A stretch of DNA of 64,000 nt from Capillimicrobium parvum (GTDB taxonomy: Bacteria; Actinomycetota; Thermoleophilia; Solirubrobacterales; Solirubrobacteraceae), in NCBI RefSeq assembly GCF_021172045.1, contig NZ_CP087164.1:2418001-2482000 (forward strand). Reading direction: 5' to 3'. Below are positions 26,566 to 34,666 of this stretch, one piece after another. The position numbers and the translations under genes were made by a program. A model generated the notes under the pieces. That model was given only the letters and a program-made list of their open reading frames with translations. It was not told where the DNA came from and searched no databases. The number at the start of each line of letters is the position of its first letter. The first letter of the stretch is position 1.

Positions 26566-27890
26566 CAGCTGCCTCCGTGGTTCTGGTTTGCGATGCTCAG
26601 CGCCTGCCCGGCGGCACGACGCCCCGATTCCAGGGCCCCGTCGATCCAGCCGATCCAGCCGTTGGCGATGTCGGCGCCGGCGAAGCAGACACGCGTGTCG
26701 GGCTCCTGGACCGCGGACATGAGCCGTGTCGCCTGGCCGGGCCGGTAGGTCAGCCAGCCGCCGCGCGCGAACGGGTCGGCGACCCAGTCGTGGGCGTCGA
26801 CGGCGGCCACGCGGGCGCCGGGGAAGTACGCCCGGACCGCCTCGCCGACCGCCGCGCCGTCGGTGACGTCCAGCAGGCAGGGCGGCGATGAGAAGCCGAC
26901 GATGAGGACGGCGTCGCCGACCCGGTACTGCGGGGCGACGAACAGCAGGTCGTTGCCCGGGCCGAAGCCCATGGCGTCCTCGGGCACCCCCTCGACCAGG
27001 GCCCAGACCTTGCCCATGCGGTTGGGATGGCCGTCCCGGGCGAGCGCCGCCTTCGCGTCCGAGAGGGGCGGATCGAAGGCGATGTCGCGCCAGACGTTGA
27101 CCGGCGCGGTCACGATCGCCGCGCCCGCGGAGTACGTGCGTCCGTCCTCGCACGTGACGGTGACCGCGCCCTCGTCCTGGCGGACGTGCGTGACGCGCGC
27201 CGAGGTCTCGAGAACGGGGTCCCCGTCCTCGACCAGCGCGTCGAGCAGGCTCTGCGTGCCGCCTTCGAGCTTGTCGACGACCGCCGCGAACCAGGCGTAG
27301 GCGCTGCGGTCCGACGCGGCGATGAGCGACAGCGCGGTCAGCGCGGACCACTCGTCCGACGCCGCGCCCGAGCCGAGCGAGCCGAACGCGGACAGGAACT
27401 CGTACGTCCGCCGGCTCATCGGCTCGGCCCGCAGGAACTGCTCGACCGACACGTCGAGGTCGGCGAGGGCCTGGAGGTCCCGCGGACGCTCGACGTCGAT
27501 CCGGTGGGCGGCCTCGATGATCCGGTACAGCGCCCGCTCGAGCTCGTAGAGCTCCTGACCCGACAGCGGGAAGCCGGGGGTGATCGCCCCGTCGAAGCGC
27601 CAGACGAAGCGGCTGGGCATGAGCGCGTGCTCGGCCAGCCGCAGGCCGTAGCGCCGCATCTCCTCGGCCACCCACGGCTGGTACTGGGGCGCGACCCAGG
27701 TGCCGCCCATCTCGATCGGCTGGTTCGTGCTGGCGAACGGCCGGCGCCAGGTGCGCCCGCCGAGGCGGTCGCGCCCCTCCAGGACGAGCACGCTGCGCCC
27801 GGCGTCGCGCAGGTCGCGCGCGGCGGCGAGCCCGGCAAAGCCCGCGCCGATGACGACGACGTCCGCGGAGGTCCCGGGTGCGCTGGTCAT
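26565..27890 (-). CDS. Flavin monoamine oxidase family protein
   Basis: A 441-residue FAD amine oxidase with VVVIGAGFAGLAAARDL, GRDRLGGRTWRR, MGGTWVAPQYQPWV and the C-terminal GADIANGWIGWIDGALESG. It is closest in architecture to the two amine oxidases after it in the same operon. The cupin gene ends 17 bases upstream. It should oxidise an amine to aldehyde plus ammonia or a smaller amine, with H2O2 as by-product. No catalase gene is visible nearby. Confidence 0.9.
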   Translation of the reverse strand: MTSAPGTSADVVVIGAGFAGLAAARDLRDAGRSVLVLEGRDRLGGRTWRRPFASTNQPIEMGGTWVAPQYQPWVAEEMRRYGLRLAEHALMPSRFVWRFDGAITPGFPLSGQELYELERALYRIIEAAHRIDVERPRDLQALADLDVSVEQFLRAEPMSRRTYEFLSAFGSLGSGAASDEWSALTALSLIAASDRSAYAWFAAVVDKLEGGTQSLLDALVEDGDPVLETSARVTHVRQDEGAVTVTCEDGRTYSAGAAIVTAPVNVWRDIAFDPPLSDAKAALARDGHPNRMGKVWALVEGVPEDAMGFGPGNDLLFVAPQYRVGDAVLIVGFSSPPCLLDVTDGAAVGEAVRAYFPGARVAAVDAHDWVADPFARGGWLTYRPGQATRLMSAVQEPDTRVCFAGADIANGWIGWIDGALESGRRAAGQALSIANQNHGGS

Positions 27891-27907
27891 GGCCGCCGGC
27901 CCATCGA

Positions 27908-28297
27908 TCAGAACGCGATCGGCTCGGTCTCGTCGATCGACCAGAACGTGAGCGCCGGCTCGTGCACCTGGAAGATCGCCTTCGCACCCCGCTCCATGAC
28001 GATCGCGTCGCCGGGGTGCAGGTGGATCGGCTCGCCCGCCTCAGGCGTGTAGGACACGTGGCCCTCGACGAGCAGCAGGGTCTCCTGGAACGGCTGGTCG
28101 AGGTGGATCGTCATCGGCTGGCACGTCCACATCCCGGTGGCGTTGCGCCCGTCGGCCGAGCGCCAGAAGACGCTGATCTGCATGTCGACCTCGCCGGCGA
28201 TCACGTCCTCCGGGCGCGGGACGTCCGGGGCCCACCGCTCGAAGGCGGCGATCGACCGGTTGAGCTTGCGCAGGCCGGGGGCCTCTGTCGCTGACAC
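27908..28297 (-). CDS. Cupin-domain protein
   Basis: A 129-residue single cupin from GTG 28297, with AGGAG before it. It has a GMWTCQPMTIHLDQ strand, then LLLVEGHVSY, HLHPGDAIVMERG and FQVHEPALTFWSID. The HLHPGD segment is a typical second cupin motif. It lies between the DMFase large-subunit gene and a flavin amine oxidase gene, about 20 bases from each, so it is part of the operon. A role as small metal enzyme or DMFase helper is possible but not shown. Confidence 0.82.
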   Translation of the reverse strand: MSATEAPGLRKLNRSIAAFERWAPDVPRPEDVIAGEVDMQISVFWRSADGRNATGMWTCQPMTIHLDQPFQETLLLVEGHVSYTPEAGEPIHLHPGDAIVMERGAKAIFQVHEPALTFWSIDETEPIAF

Positions 28298-28317
28298 CGC
28301 GTTCTCCTGTCCTGTCC

Positions 28318-30345
28318 TCAGCCGCCGGCGAAGCGCCGCAGGACGTTGCCGGTGATGCGCGCGACGTCGTTGTCGCCGCCGTTGTGCGTCAGGCTGCCGC
28401 CCCACGTCACCGATCCGGTGGCGAAGACGGCGGCCCCGTTCGGGTGCTCGGCGTAGACGACGTCCGCGTGGACGTTGGCGTTGACCGTGCCGCCGGACAG
28501 GCTGTCCTGCATGAGCGTGTCCTCGACGACGGCCTGGTAGCTGTCCGAGAAGCCGCGCGCGGTGGCCAGGAGGACCGCGTGCGGCGGCGTGCCCAGCTCG
28601 TCGTCGACGCGGTCGATCTCGAAGCCCGCGGCGCCGCCCATGATCGCGCCGAAGTCGCCGAAGCGCTCGCCCTCGACCCCGTCGAAGATCCACGCGACCT
28701 CCGGGTCGTGGCTGGCCGGGAGCCGCTCGTAGCCCAGCGCGACGTCGTAGCCGTGGGCGGCCATCCCGACGAGGAAGAGCCTCTGGGGCGCCCTGCCGCG
28801 AAAGCGCCAGAGGCCGCTCGGCTCGCCGGTGCACGCCTGGTGGCACTCGCCGGGGGCCGACTGCCACGCGCGCGTGCCGGCGTAGGTCCGCCGGATCTCG
28901 AGCACGTGCGGCCGCTCCGGATGCACCGAGGTGACCCAGTACATGCCGTTGCCGCCGAGGTACATGAAGCGGCCCCCGCCGTCGAGGTACGCCTCGGTCG
29001 CGTCGAGCATCTGCTCGCTCCAGTACTCCGGGTGCGTGCCGGTGAGGATCACGCGGTACGGCTCGAGCAGCTCGAGGCCCTCGTGGTGCAGGTCCTCGTC
29101 GGTGATCACGTCGAACGGCTCGCCGAAGGTGCTCAGCCAGTCGAGGACGTGCAGGTCCGCGCCGAGCTGGTGAGCGGCCTGGATCGGCGGGGAGATGTAG
29201 TACGGCCGCATGTTCGGGATCGGCCGCAGGCGGCTGACGAAGCAGTTGCCGGTGCCGTCGGAGTGGTGGTCGTACGCGCTCAGCAGCTCATGGCGCTTGG
29301 AGTAGAGGTCCTCCGGCGCGAGCAGCGCGTTCATGCGCTCGCGCTCCTCCGGCGAGATCGAGGGCGAGGTCTCGGTCCCCGAGTGCTCGCACGAGTACGC
29401 GAGGTAGCTGAACGTGGGGGCGAGGAAGGCGATGCGCGCCGTGGGACGCCCGCGCGCGGGACGGACGAAGAACGGGATGTGGTCCTCGGCGCCACCGGCC
29501 CGCAGCCGGATGGCGTACAGGCCGCTCGGCAGGTCGTGCGGGACCTCCAGGTCGAAGTCGGGCTCCCAGCACGCGTCGTCCATGTCGTCGCGGTGGAAGT
29601 GGATCGCGCCGTACTCGCCCGGCGTCTGCCTGAAGTCGTCGCTGCGCCCGGTCCAGTTCCAGCCGGTCACGCCGCGCATCGGCATGTTCACCGTCTCGCC
29701 GTGGTGCAGGTTCGGCCCGACGTCGGTCACGCGGGTCGAGCCGATGCCGATCGCGAAGTCCCATGACGCGACGCCGTCGATGCGCGGCGCGTCGATCTTG
29801 CCGTCGAAGCCGTCGCCGATGCGCAACGGCTCGGCGACCTCCGCCGGATCGCACGGCGCGGAGGCGCGCGCGTCGCCGGACCAGCGCCGCGGGGTCTGGG
29901 ACACCGTGGCGCGGCCGTCGGTGAGCTCGCCGGCGACGCGGTACCACTCGCCCCGACGTAGGGGCACGCCGGTCGTCACGCGGCTGCCGCCGACGCGCAG
30001 CTCGACGGCTCCCTCGGCGTTCACGAAGAGGCCGTCGGCGGTGCCCCAGGTCATGAGGCCCTGCTCGCCGGCGTCCGGCGCGGTGGGGCAGATCCAGGCC
30101 TCGAGGCGGAACTCCGCCGGGCGGGGGACGGGCCGGGGGAAGCGCACATACGACCCCTTCGGCAGCGCCTGCTCACGCCCCGCATGGGTTCCGTTCAGCG
30201 GCGCGTCGAGATCGCGGCGCAGCTGCGGCGAGTGCGACGGACGCACCAGCGTCGCTTCGTACTGCGGGTGCGGCGTGCTGACCATGAACCGGATCCGCTC
30301 GCCGCGCGCGACGCTCAGCCTGTCCCCGTACCCGACGATCTCCAT
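28318..30345 (-). CDS. N,N-dimethylformamidase large-subunit homologue
   Basis: A 675-residue homologue of the DMFase large (beta) subunit (762 residues in the known enzyme), which hydrolyses dimethylformamide to dimethylamine and formate at a mononuclear iron held by two Tyr and one Glu. It has a lectin-like beta domain (about residues 60-205), then a glutamine-amidotransferase-like domain with HDGTGN-like DGTGN (363), RPYY (380), THPEYW (437) and PGECH (498). Tyr441, a Tyr near 383 or 430, and Glu500 are candidate iron ligands. A GGGGAG ribosome site supports ATG 30345. No partner like the known small subunit is adjacent. Confidence 0.85.
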   Translation of the reverse strand: MEIVGYGDRLSVARGERIRFMVSTPHPQYEATLVRPSHSPQLRRDLDAPLNGTHAGREQALPKGSYVRFPRPVPRPAEFRLEAWICPTAPDAGEQGLMTWGTADGLFVNAEGAVELRVGGSRVTTGVPLRRGEWYRVAGELTDGRATVSQTPRRWSGDARASAPCDPAEVAEPLRIGDGFDGKIDAPRIDGVASWDFAIGIGSTRVTDVGPNLHHGETVNMPMRGVTGWNWTGRSDDFRQTPGEYGAIHFHRDDMDDACWEPDFDLEVPHDLPSGLYAIRLRAGGAEDHIPFFVRPARGRPTARIAFLAPTFSYLAYSCEHSGTETSPSISPEERERMNALLAPEDLYSKRHELLSAYDHHSDGTGNCFVSRLRPIPNMRPYYISPPIQAAHQLGADLHVLDWLSTFGEPFDVITDEDLHHEGLELLEPYRVILTGTHPEYWSEQMLDATEAYLDGGGRFMYLGGNGMYWVTSVHPERPHVLEIRRTYAGTRAWQSAPGECHQACTGEPSGLWRFRGRAPQRLFLVGMAAHGYDVALGYERLPASHDPEVAWIFDGVEGERFGDFGAIMGGAAGFEIDRVDDELGTPPHAVLLATARGFSDSYQAVVEDTLMQDSLSGGTVNANVHADVVYAEHPNGAAVFATGSVTWGGSLTHNGGDNDVARITGNVLRRFAGG

Positions 30346-30409
30346 GCAGCTCCCCTCGACGACTCACGGCCCTGACGAGCCGCCGTTGGCGCCGTAGCTG
30401 ACCAGGCGA

Positions 30410-30425
30410 CTAGACAAATGTCAAG
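30410..30425 (-). promoter_or_regulatory. Shared palindromic operator (copy 4), before the DMFase gene
   Basis: On the minus strand CTTGACATTTGTCTAG, identical to copies 1 and 2. It overlaps the stop codon of the alcohol dehydrogenase gene (TGA at 30423-30421) and lies 65 bases before the DMFase start. This gives the DMFase-amine oxidase part of the operon its own promoter. Confidence 0.75.
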
Positions 30426-31470
30426 TCTTGGGAGCGCGCGTCGGATGCTCAAGGATCACCTTGCCCACGTGGCGCCGCTCGCCGAGGTACGCGTGGGCGT
30501 CCGCCGCGCGCTCGATCGGGAAGCGGGCGGCGATCGGGATGGTCACCTGGCCGGTCAGCGCGAGCCGCAGGGCGGTGCGCTCGTCGTCCGGCGTGCAGAT
30601 GCGAAAGCCGAGGATCCGCGAGCCGCGCACGAAGACCGACAGGAGGTCCACGGCCGCGGTCTCGCCCGCGTGCGCCCCGCAGATCGCCAGGCGCCCGTCG
30701 GGCCGCAGCGAGGCGAGATGGTCGTTGATCATCGGCCCACCGACCGTGTCGAGGACGGCGTCGGCGCCGGCGCCGCCGGTCAGCTCGGCGACCGCCTCCG
30801 CGACGGGGGTGTCGCCGTACACGATCACGTCGTCCGCGCCGAGCGCCTCGATGTGCGGGGCCTTCTCCGCCGATGACGTGGTGGCGATCACGCGCGCGCC
30901 GGCCAGCTTGGCGACCTGGACCAGCGCCCCGGCGACGCCGCCCGACGCCGAGGGCACGAGCACGGTCTCGCCCGCGGTGACGCGGGCCAGCCGCGTGACC
31001 ATGTTCCACGCGACGCTCAGCACGCACTGCGCCGACGCGGCGACGTCCGCCTGGTCGATCGAGTCGAGCGCGATGAGCGCCTTGGCCGGCACGCGGACGT
31101 ACGCGCCGTAGCCGCCCCAGCGGTGGTAGCCGACGAGCTCGAGATGGGGGCACAGGTCGGGCCGCCAGCGAGCGCAGTCGGCGCAGGTGCCGCAGGCGAA
31201 CTGCTGGTGCGCCGTCACCGGCCGGCCGATCTCCCAGCCGCGCACGGCGGCCCCGACCTCGACGATCGTGCCCGCGAACTCGGCGCCGAGGACGTGCGGC
31301 AGGGCGAGCTCCCACGGCGCGGTGCCGGCGCGGCAGTCGAGGTCGACGTGGTTGAGGCCGCACGTGACGGTCTCGACGACGACGTCGTCCGGCCCGCACG
31401 GCGGGTCCGGAACCTCCTGCCAGCGCAGGACGCCGGGCGCGCCGTACTCGGTGAAGGCGGCGGCGTGCAT
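30421..31470 (-). CDS. Zinc-dependent alcohol dehydrogenase / quinone oxidoreductase family
   Basis: A 349-residue medium-chain dehydrogenase. The structural zinc site CGTCADCARWRPDLC (about residues 93-107) is intact. The catalytic zinc region shows CGLNHVD near 37 and a GAEFAG segment in place of the usual GHE. The nucleotide fold has SASGGVAGALVQVAKLAG. It should oxidise an alcohol or reduce an enone/aldehyde with NAD(P). Its ATG is 1 base past the hydrolase stop, so it is the second gene of the leftward operon. A role in formaldehyde or alcohol removal is possible. Confidence 0.87.
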   Translation of the reverse strand: MHAAAFTEYGAPGVLRWQEVPDPPCGPDDVVVETVTCGLNHVDLDCRAGTAPWELALPHVLGAEFAGTIVEVGAAVRGWEIGRPVTAHQQFACGTCADCARWRPDLCPHLELVGYHRWGGYGAYVRVPAKALIALDSIDQADVAASAQCVLSVAWNMVTRLARVTAGETVLVPSASGGVAGALVQVAKLAGARVIATTSSAEKAPHIEALGADDVIVYGDTPVAEAVAELTGGAGADAVLDTVGGPMINDHLASLRPDGRLAICGAHAGETAAVDLLSVFVRGSRILGFRICTPDDERTALRLALTGQVTIPIAARFPIERAADAHAYLGERRHVGKVILEHPTRAPKT

Positions 31471-31471
31471 G

Positions 31472-32467
31472 TCAGCGGGCGCTCTCCGAGAATGCGCGGC
31501 GCAGCGCGTCGAGCCGGCGGCCGATGATCCGCGCGCCCAGTGCCGACTCGGGGGCGAGCAGCTCGGCGGCGTGGTAGGCGCCCGGGTCGACGTGCAGCTC
31601 GGTCGGCACGCCGGCCCGCATCAGCCGTGCGGCGTAGTCGATGTCCTCGTCGCGGAACAGGTCGAGCTCGCCGACGTCGAGGTAGGTGGGCGGGAGGTCC
31701 GCCAGGTCCGTGGCGCGCGACGGCGCGGCGTAGGGCGGCACGTCGTCGCGTCCGCGGCGATCGCCGAGCAGCATGCGCCAGGCCTCCTCGTTCGCCGCCC
31801 GGTCCCAGATGCCGAGGTCCCGGATCTCGTGGGACGAGGGCCGGTCGTTGCGGTCGTCGAGCATGGGATAGATCAGCGCCTGCAGGACGAGCGGTGGGCC
31901 GCCGCGGTCGCGAGCGATGAGCGCGGTGCCGGCCGCGAGGCCACCGCCGCCGCTGGGCCCGAACAGCGCGATCCGGTCGCGGTCGACACCCACCTCCTCC
32001 GCGTTGTCCGCCGTCCAGCGCAGCGCCGCATAGCAGTCCTCGACCGGCGCCGGATGCGGGTGCTCGGGGGCGAGCCGGTAGCCCACCGAGACCGTGGTGC
32101 AGCCGAGCGCGTCCGTCAGCTCGCGCGCGAGGAGGTCCTCGGAGTCGAGGCTGCCCATGATCATGCCGCCGCCGTGGATGAACAGCAGGCCGGGCCGCGC
32201 TCCCTGCGCCGCCCGGGGCCGGTAGATCCGGACCGGCACCGCGGGCTCGCCCTGAGGCCCGGGCGCGTCGCGATCGTGGGCGACGACGGCATCCGAGGGC
32301 GGGTGCTCGGCCACCAGCGAGCGCAGCACCTCGTCGGCCCGCTCGCGACGGGCAGCGAGGTCCGCGATCGCGCCCAGGCCGCCCGGGCCCGTCCGCCGTA
32401 GGAAGTCGTCGAGGGCCACGAGCGCCTCCGGGTCGACCCGCTCGCGCAGCGCCGAGGACGGGCTCAT
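31472..32467 (-). CDS. Alpha/beta hydrolase, hormone-sensitive-lipase type
   Basis: A 331-residue alpha/beta hydrolase with the oxyanion motif FIHGGGMIMGS (near residue 97) and the nucleophile motif GPSGGG (near 165). The C-terminal His is in the VDPGAYHAAE stretch. It should cleave an ester or amide. It is the first gene of the leftward operon and follows the promoter with operator copy 5. A second member of the same type is at 40.9 kb. Substrate unknown. Confidence 0.88.
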   Translation of the reverse strand: MSPSSALRERVDPEALVALDDFLRRTGPGGLGAIADLAARRERADEVLRSLVAEHPPSDAVVAHDRDAPGPQGEPAVPVRIYRPRAAQGARPGLLFIHGGGMIMGSLDSEDLLARELTDALGCTTVSVGYRLAPEHPHPAPVEDCYAALRWTADNAEEVGVDRDRIALFGPSGGGGLAAGTALIARDRGGPPLVLQALIYPMLDDRNDRPSSHEIRDLGIWDRAANEEAWRMLLGDRRGRDDVPPYAAPSRATDLADLPPTYLDVGELDLFRDEDIDYAARLMRAGVPTELHVDPGAYHAAELLAPESALGARIIGRRLDALRRAFSESAR

Positions 32468-32493
32468 GTCCGGCGCTCGCTCATGCGGCGGCT

Positions 32494-32523
32494 ACTGTCG
32501 CCGCGGACTAGACAGATGTCAAG
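32494..32523 (-). promoter_or_regulatory. Promoter with shared palindromic operator (copy 5), leftward operon
   Basis: On the minus strand CTTGACATCTGTCTAG (32523-32508) has one base different from copies 1, 2 and 4, in the centre. TTGACA is followed after 17 bases by GACAGT (32499-32494). The hydrolase ATG lies 27 bases beyond the -10. This promoter can drive genes down to 22.7 kb. Confidence 0.78.
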
Positions 32524-32601
32524 TGCGCGCGCTGCCCGGCGCTCGAGGACGTCGTGCGCCTGGGCACCGAACGCAAGTCACCGAACGGCGTCAGCGGGGC
32601 A

Positions 32602-32630
32602 TTGACTGTCATTCCGATGGCGGTTAGTGT
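32602..32630 (+). promoter_or_regulatory. Promoter with TTGACTGTCAT element (copy 1)
   Basis: TTGACT (32602-32607), 17 bases, TAGTGT (32625-32630). The -35 lies in GGCATTGACTGTCAT and the -10 runs into GTGTCA. The same layout and bases recur before the aldehyde dehydrogenase gene at 37237. TGACTGTCA is itself a small palindrome, so a regulator site overlapping the promoter is likely. Confidence 0.72.
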
Positions 32631-32682
32631 CACGAACGGTGCCGGCGGCGAGGGGCCGCCGGGACGACATCAGGAGGAGACC

Positions 32683-33912
32683 GTGTTCGCATCGCTGGGC
32701 GGCGGAGCCGCCGCGCGCCGCCGGCGGGTCACCGGCGTCGCCGTGGCGCTGTCTGCCGCGGCTCTGGTCGTCGCCGGGTGCGGCGGCTCTGACTCCTCGA
32801 CGACGACGTCGGGATCGACGGCTGCGCCCGCCGGGACGACCGCATCCACCACGGACGCGGGCGGCCCCGCCGCCTCCGCGCTCCAGCAGGCGCAGGCGGA
32901 GCTGGCCAAGATCTCGGGTCCGAAGGGCCAGTTCGGCTCGCCGCCCACCACCGCGCCCAAGCCGGCGACCGGCAAGACGGTGTGGATCGTGTCCGTGGGC
33001 CAGAGCGTCCCGGCGATCGCGAAGGTCGTCTCGACGATCGAGTCCATCTCGAAGGACCTCGGCTGGAAGACGCGCGTGTGGGACGGCAAGCTCCAGCCCA
33101 ACCAGCAGCTCGCCGGCATGCGCGCCGCCGTGGAGGCCAAGGCGGACGCGATCATCAACTACGGCACCGACTGCCCGACGATCCAGGTCGGCCTGCAGGA
33201 GGCCAGGGCGGCGAAGATCCCCGTGGTCGGGATCGAGTCGTTCGACTGCGACGTCGTCAAGCCCGGCGCGCCGTCGCTCTTCACGTGGGTGGTGACCTAC
33301 GAGCAGGGCGACCTGACGCAGTTCCTCACGACGCTCGGCGGCTACCAGGCCGCGTGGGCCATCGCGCACGGCAAGGGGGAGAGCAAGGTCGTGCACTTCC
33401 GCGAGACGGACGTGCGCACGCTGCTGACCCTCGCCGACGCCTTCACGGAGGCGATGAAGGCCTGCTCCACCTGCGAGATCGTCGACACGGTGGAGTTCAC
33501 CGGCGCGGACTACGGCCCGAAGCTCCAGCAGAAGACGCAGCAGGCCCTCGTGCAGCACCCCGAGACCGACTCCGTGTCGGCCGGCGCGGACTCGACCATC
33601 ACGGGCGGCGTCGGCGCCGGCATCCGCAGCTCCCAGCACAAGCCGCCCGCGATCGGGTGGGAGTGCGACGCGTCGGTGATGCCGCTGCTCAAGAGCGGGA
33701 TCGAGGGCGCGTGCTTCGACTTCGTGTCCGAGTGGGAGGGGTACGCGGCCGTCGATGCGGTGATCCGGCTCTTCGCCGGCGAGAAGCCGACGACCCAGAC
33801 CGGCATCGGCATCCGGCTCGTCGACAAGGAGCACAACCTCGACGGGTACGTGCCGGGGAAGGGGCCGGTCGATTACGCGGCGATCTACCGCAAGGCGTGG
33901 GGGCTCGGCTGA
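32683..33912 (+). CDS. ABC substrate-binding lipoprotein without adjacent transporter
   Basis: A 409-residue binding protein precursor from GTG 32683 with AGGAGGA before it. The lipoprotein signal ends VVAGC, followed by a Ser/Thr-rich linker. The body is closely related to the binding protein at 16.5 kb, sharing TGADYGPKLQQKTQQAL, the Cys pair CSTCEIVD and GTDCPT. No ATPase or permease gene lies beside it, so it may feed the ABC transporter at 13.8 kb with another ligand. Its promoter element is the one shared with the aldehyde dehydrogenase gene. Confidence 0.9.
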   Translation: MFASLGGGAAARRRRVTGVAVALSAAALVVAGCGGSDSSTTTSGSTAAPAGTTASTTDAGGPAASALQQAQAELAKISGPKGQFGSPPTTAPKPATGKTVWIVSVGQSVPAIAKVVSTIESISKDLGWKTRVWDGKLQPNQQLAGMRAAVEAKADAIINYGTDCPTIQVGLQEARAAKIPVVGIESFDCDVVKPGAPSLFTWVVTYEQGDLTQFLTTLGGYQAAWAIAHGKGESKVVHFRETDVRTLLTLADAFTEAMKACSTCEIVDTVEFTGADYGPKLQQKTQQALVQHPETDSVSAGADSTITGGVGAGIRSSQHKPPAIGWECDASVMPLLKSGIEGACFDFVSEWEGYAAVDAVIRLFAGEKPTTQTGIGIRLVDKEHNLDGYVPGKGPVDYAAIYRKAWGLG

Positions 33913-33920
33913 GCCCCCAC
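33897..33920. terminator. Hairpin across the binding-protein stop codon
   Basis: A perfect 10-bp stem, GTGGGGGCTC / GAGCCCCCAC, with a GGCT loop starts inside the last codons of the binding-protein gene and ends 8 bases after its stop. It would insulate or attenuate reading into the TetR gene. Confidence 0.6.
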
Positions 33921-33934
33921 GGCGGGTCCGTACG

Positions 33935-34657
33935 ATGCGGGCGTTGACGAACCTCGACGCCCCATCGCCGGGCCGCGGCCAGTCCGAGCGGCGCTTCGCC
34001 ATCGCCGCGGAAGCCATCCGCCTGTTCGAAGAGCGCGGGCTCGACGCGACGACCGTCGACGACATCGCGGCGGCGGCGGGGATCTCGCCGCGCACGTTCT
34101 TCCGCTACTTCGCGACGAAGGAGGCGGCGGCGTTCCCCGACCACGAGGCGCGCATCGCGGAGCTGCGCCGGCGCCTCGGGGCGCGCCGCTCGTCGCCCGA
34201 GCCGATCGCCGCCGCGTGCGAGGTCAGCCAGGGGCTCGCGCTCGAGTACTTCAGCGCGTACGGCCTGTATCGCCCGCGGTACCACCTGGTCAAGGAGGTG
34301 CCCGCGCTGCGCGACTACGAGCGGCTGATGGACCGCGAGTACGAGGTCGCGCTCGACGAGCACCTGGCCGGCGAGTTGACCGGCGATGCGGCGCCCATCG
34401 TCGCCCGCCTCGTCGCGGCCGCGATCGTGGCCGGCGTCAACCACACGCTCGAGGTCTGGGCGAACCAGGACGAGGTCGACGGTGCGCAGCTGCTCGAGCG
34501 CACGTTCGCGCAGCTGCGGGCCGCCTTCCCGGACGATCGCTCGAGCGCTCCCGCCTCTGACGGGGCGCCCGCGGAGGACCTGATCGTCGTCGTGCCCGCC
34601 AGCAGCGCCCTGCGCGGGGCGATCGTCGAGGCCCTGCGCGGCGCCCGGGGCGACTGA
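33935..34657 (+). CDS. TetR-family regulator, FFRxFATKEAAAFPDHE type
   Basis: A 240-residue TetR protein. The HTH region reads VDDIAAAAGISPRTFFRYFATKEAAAFPDHE at about residues 46-76 (given here in two parts: VDDIAAAAGISPRTFF and RYFATKEAAAFPDHE). It is closely related to the TetR at 44.0 kb and different from the palindrome-associated group. It follows the binding-protein gene by 22 bases across a hairpin. A plausible target is the TTGACTGTCAT element upstream of that gene and of the aldehyde dehydrogenase; this is inference. Confidence 0.87.
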   Translation: MRALTNLDAPSPGRGQSERRFAIAAEAIRLFEERGLDATTVDDIAAAAGISPRTFFRYFATKEAAAFPDHEARIAELRRRLGARRSSPEPIAAACEVSQGLALEYFSAYGLYRPRYHLVKEVPALRDYERLMDREYEVALDEHLAGELTGDAAPIVARLVAAAIVAGVNHTLEVWANQDEVDGAQLLERTFAQLRAAFPDDRSSAPASDGAPAEDLIVVVPASSALRGAIVEALRGARGD

Positions 34658-34666
34658 CCGCGCCGG

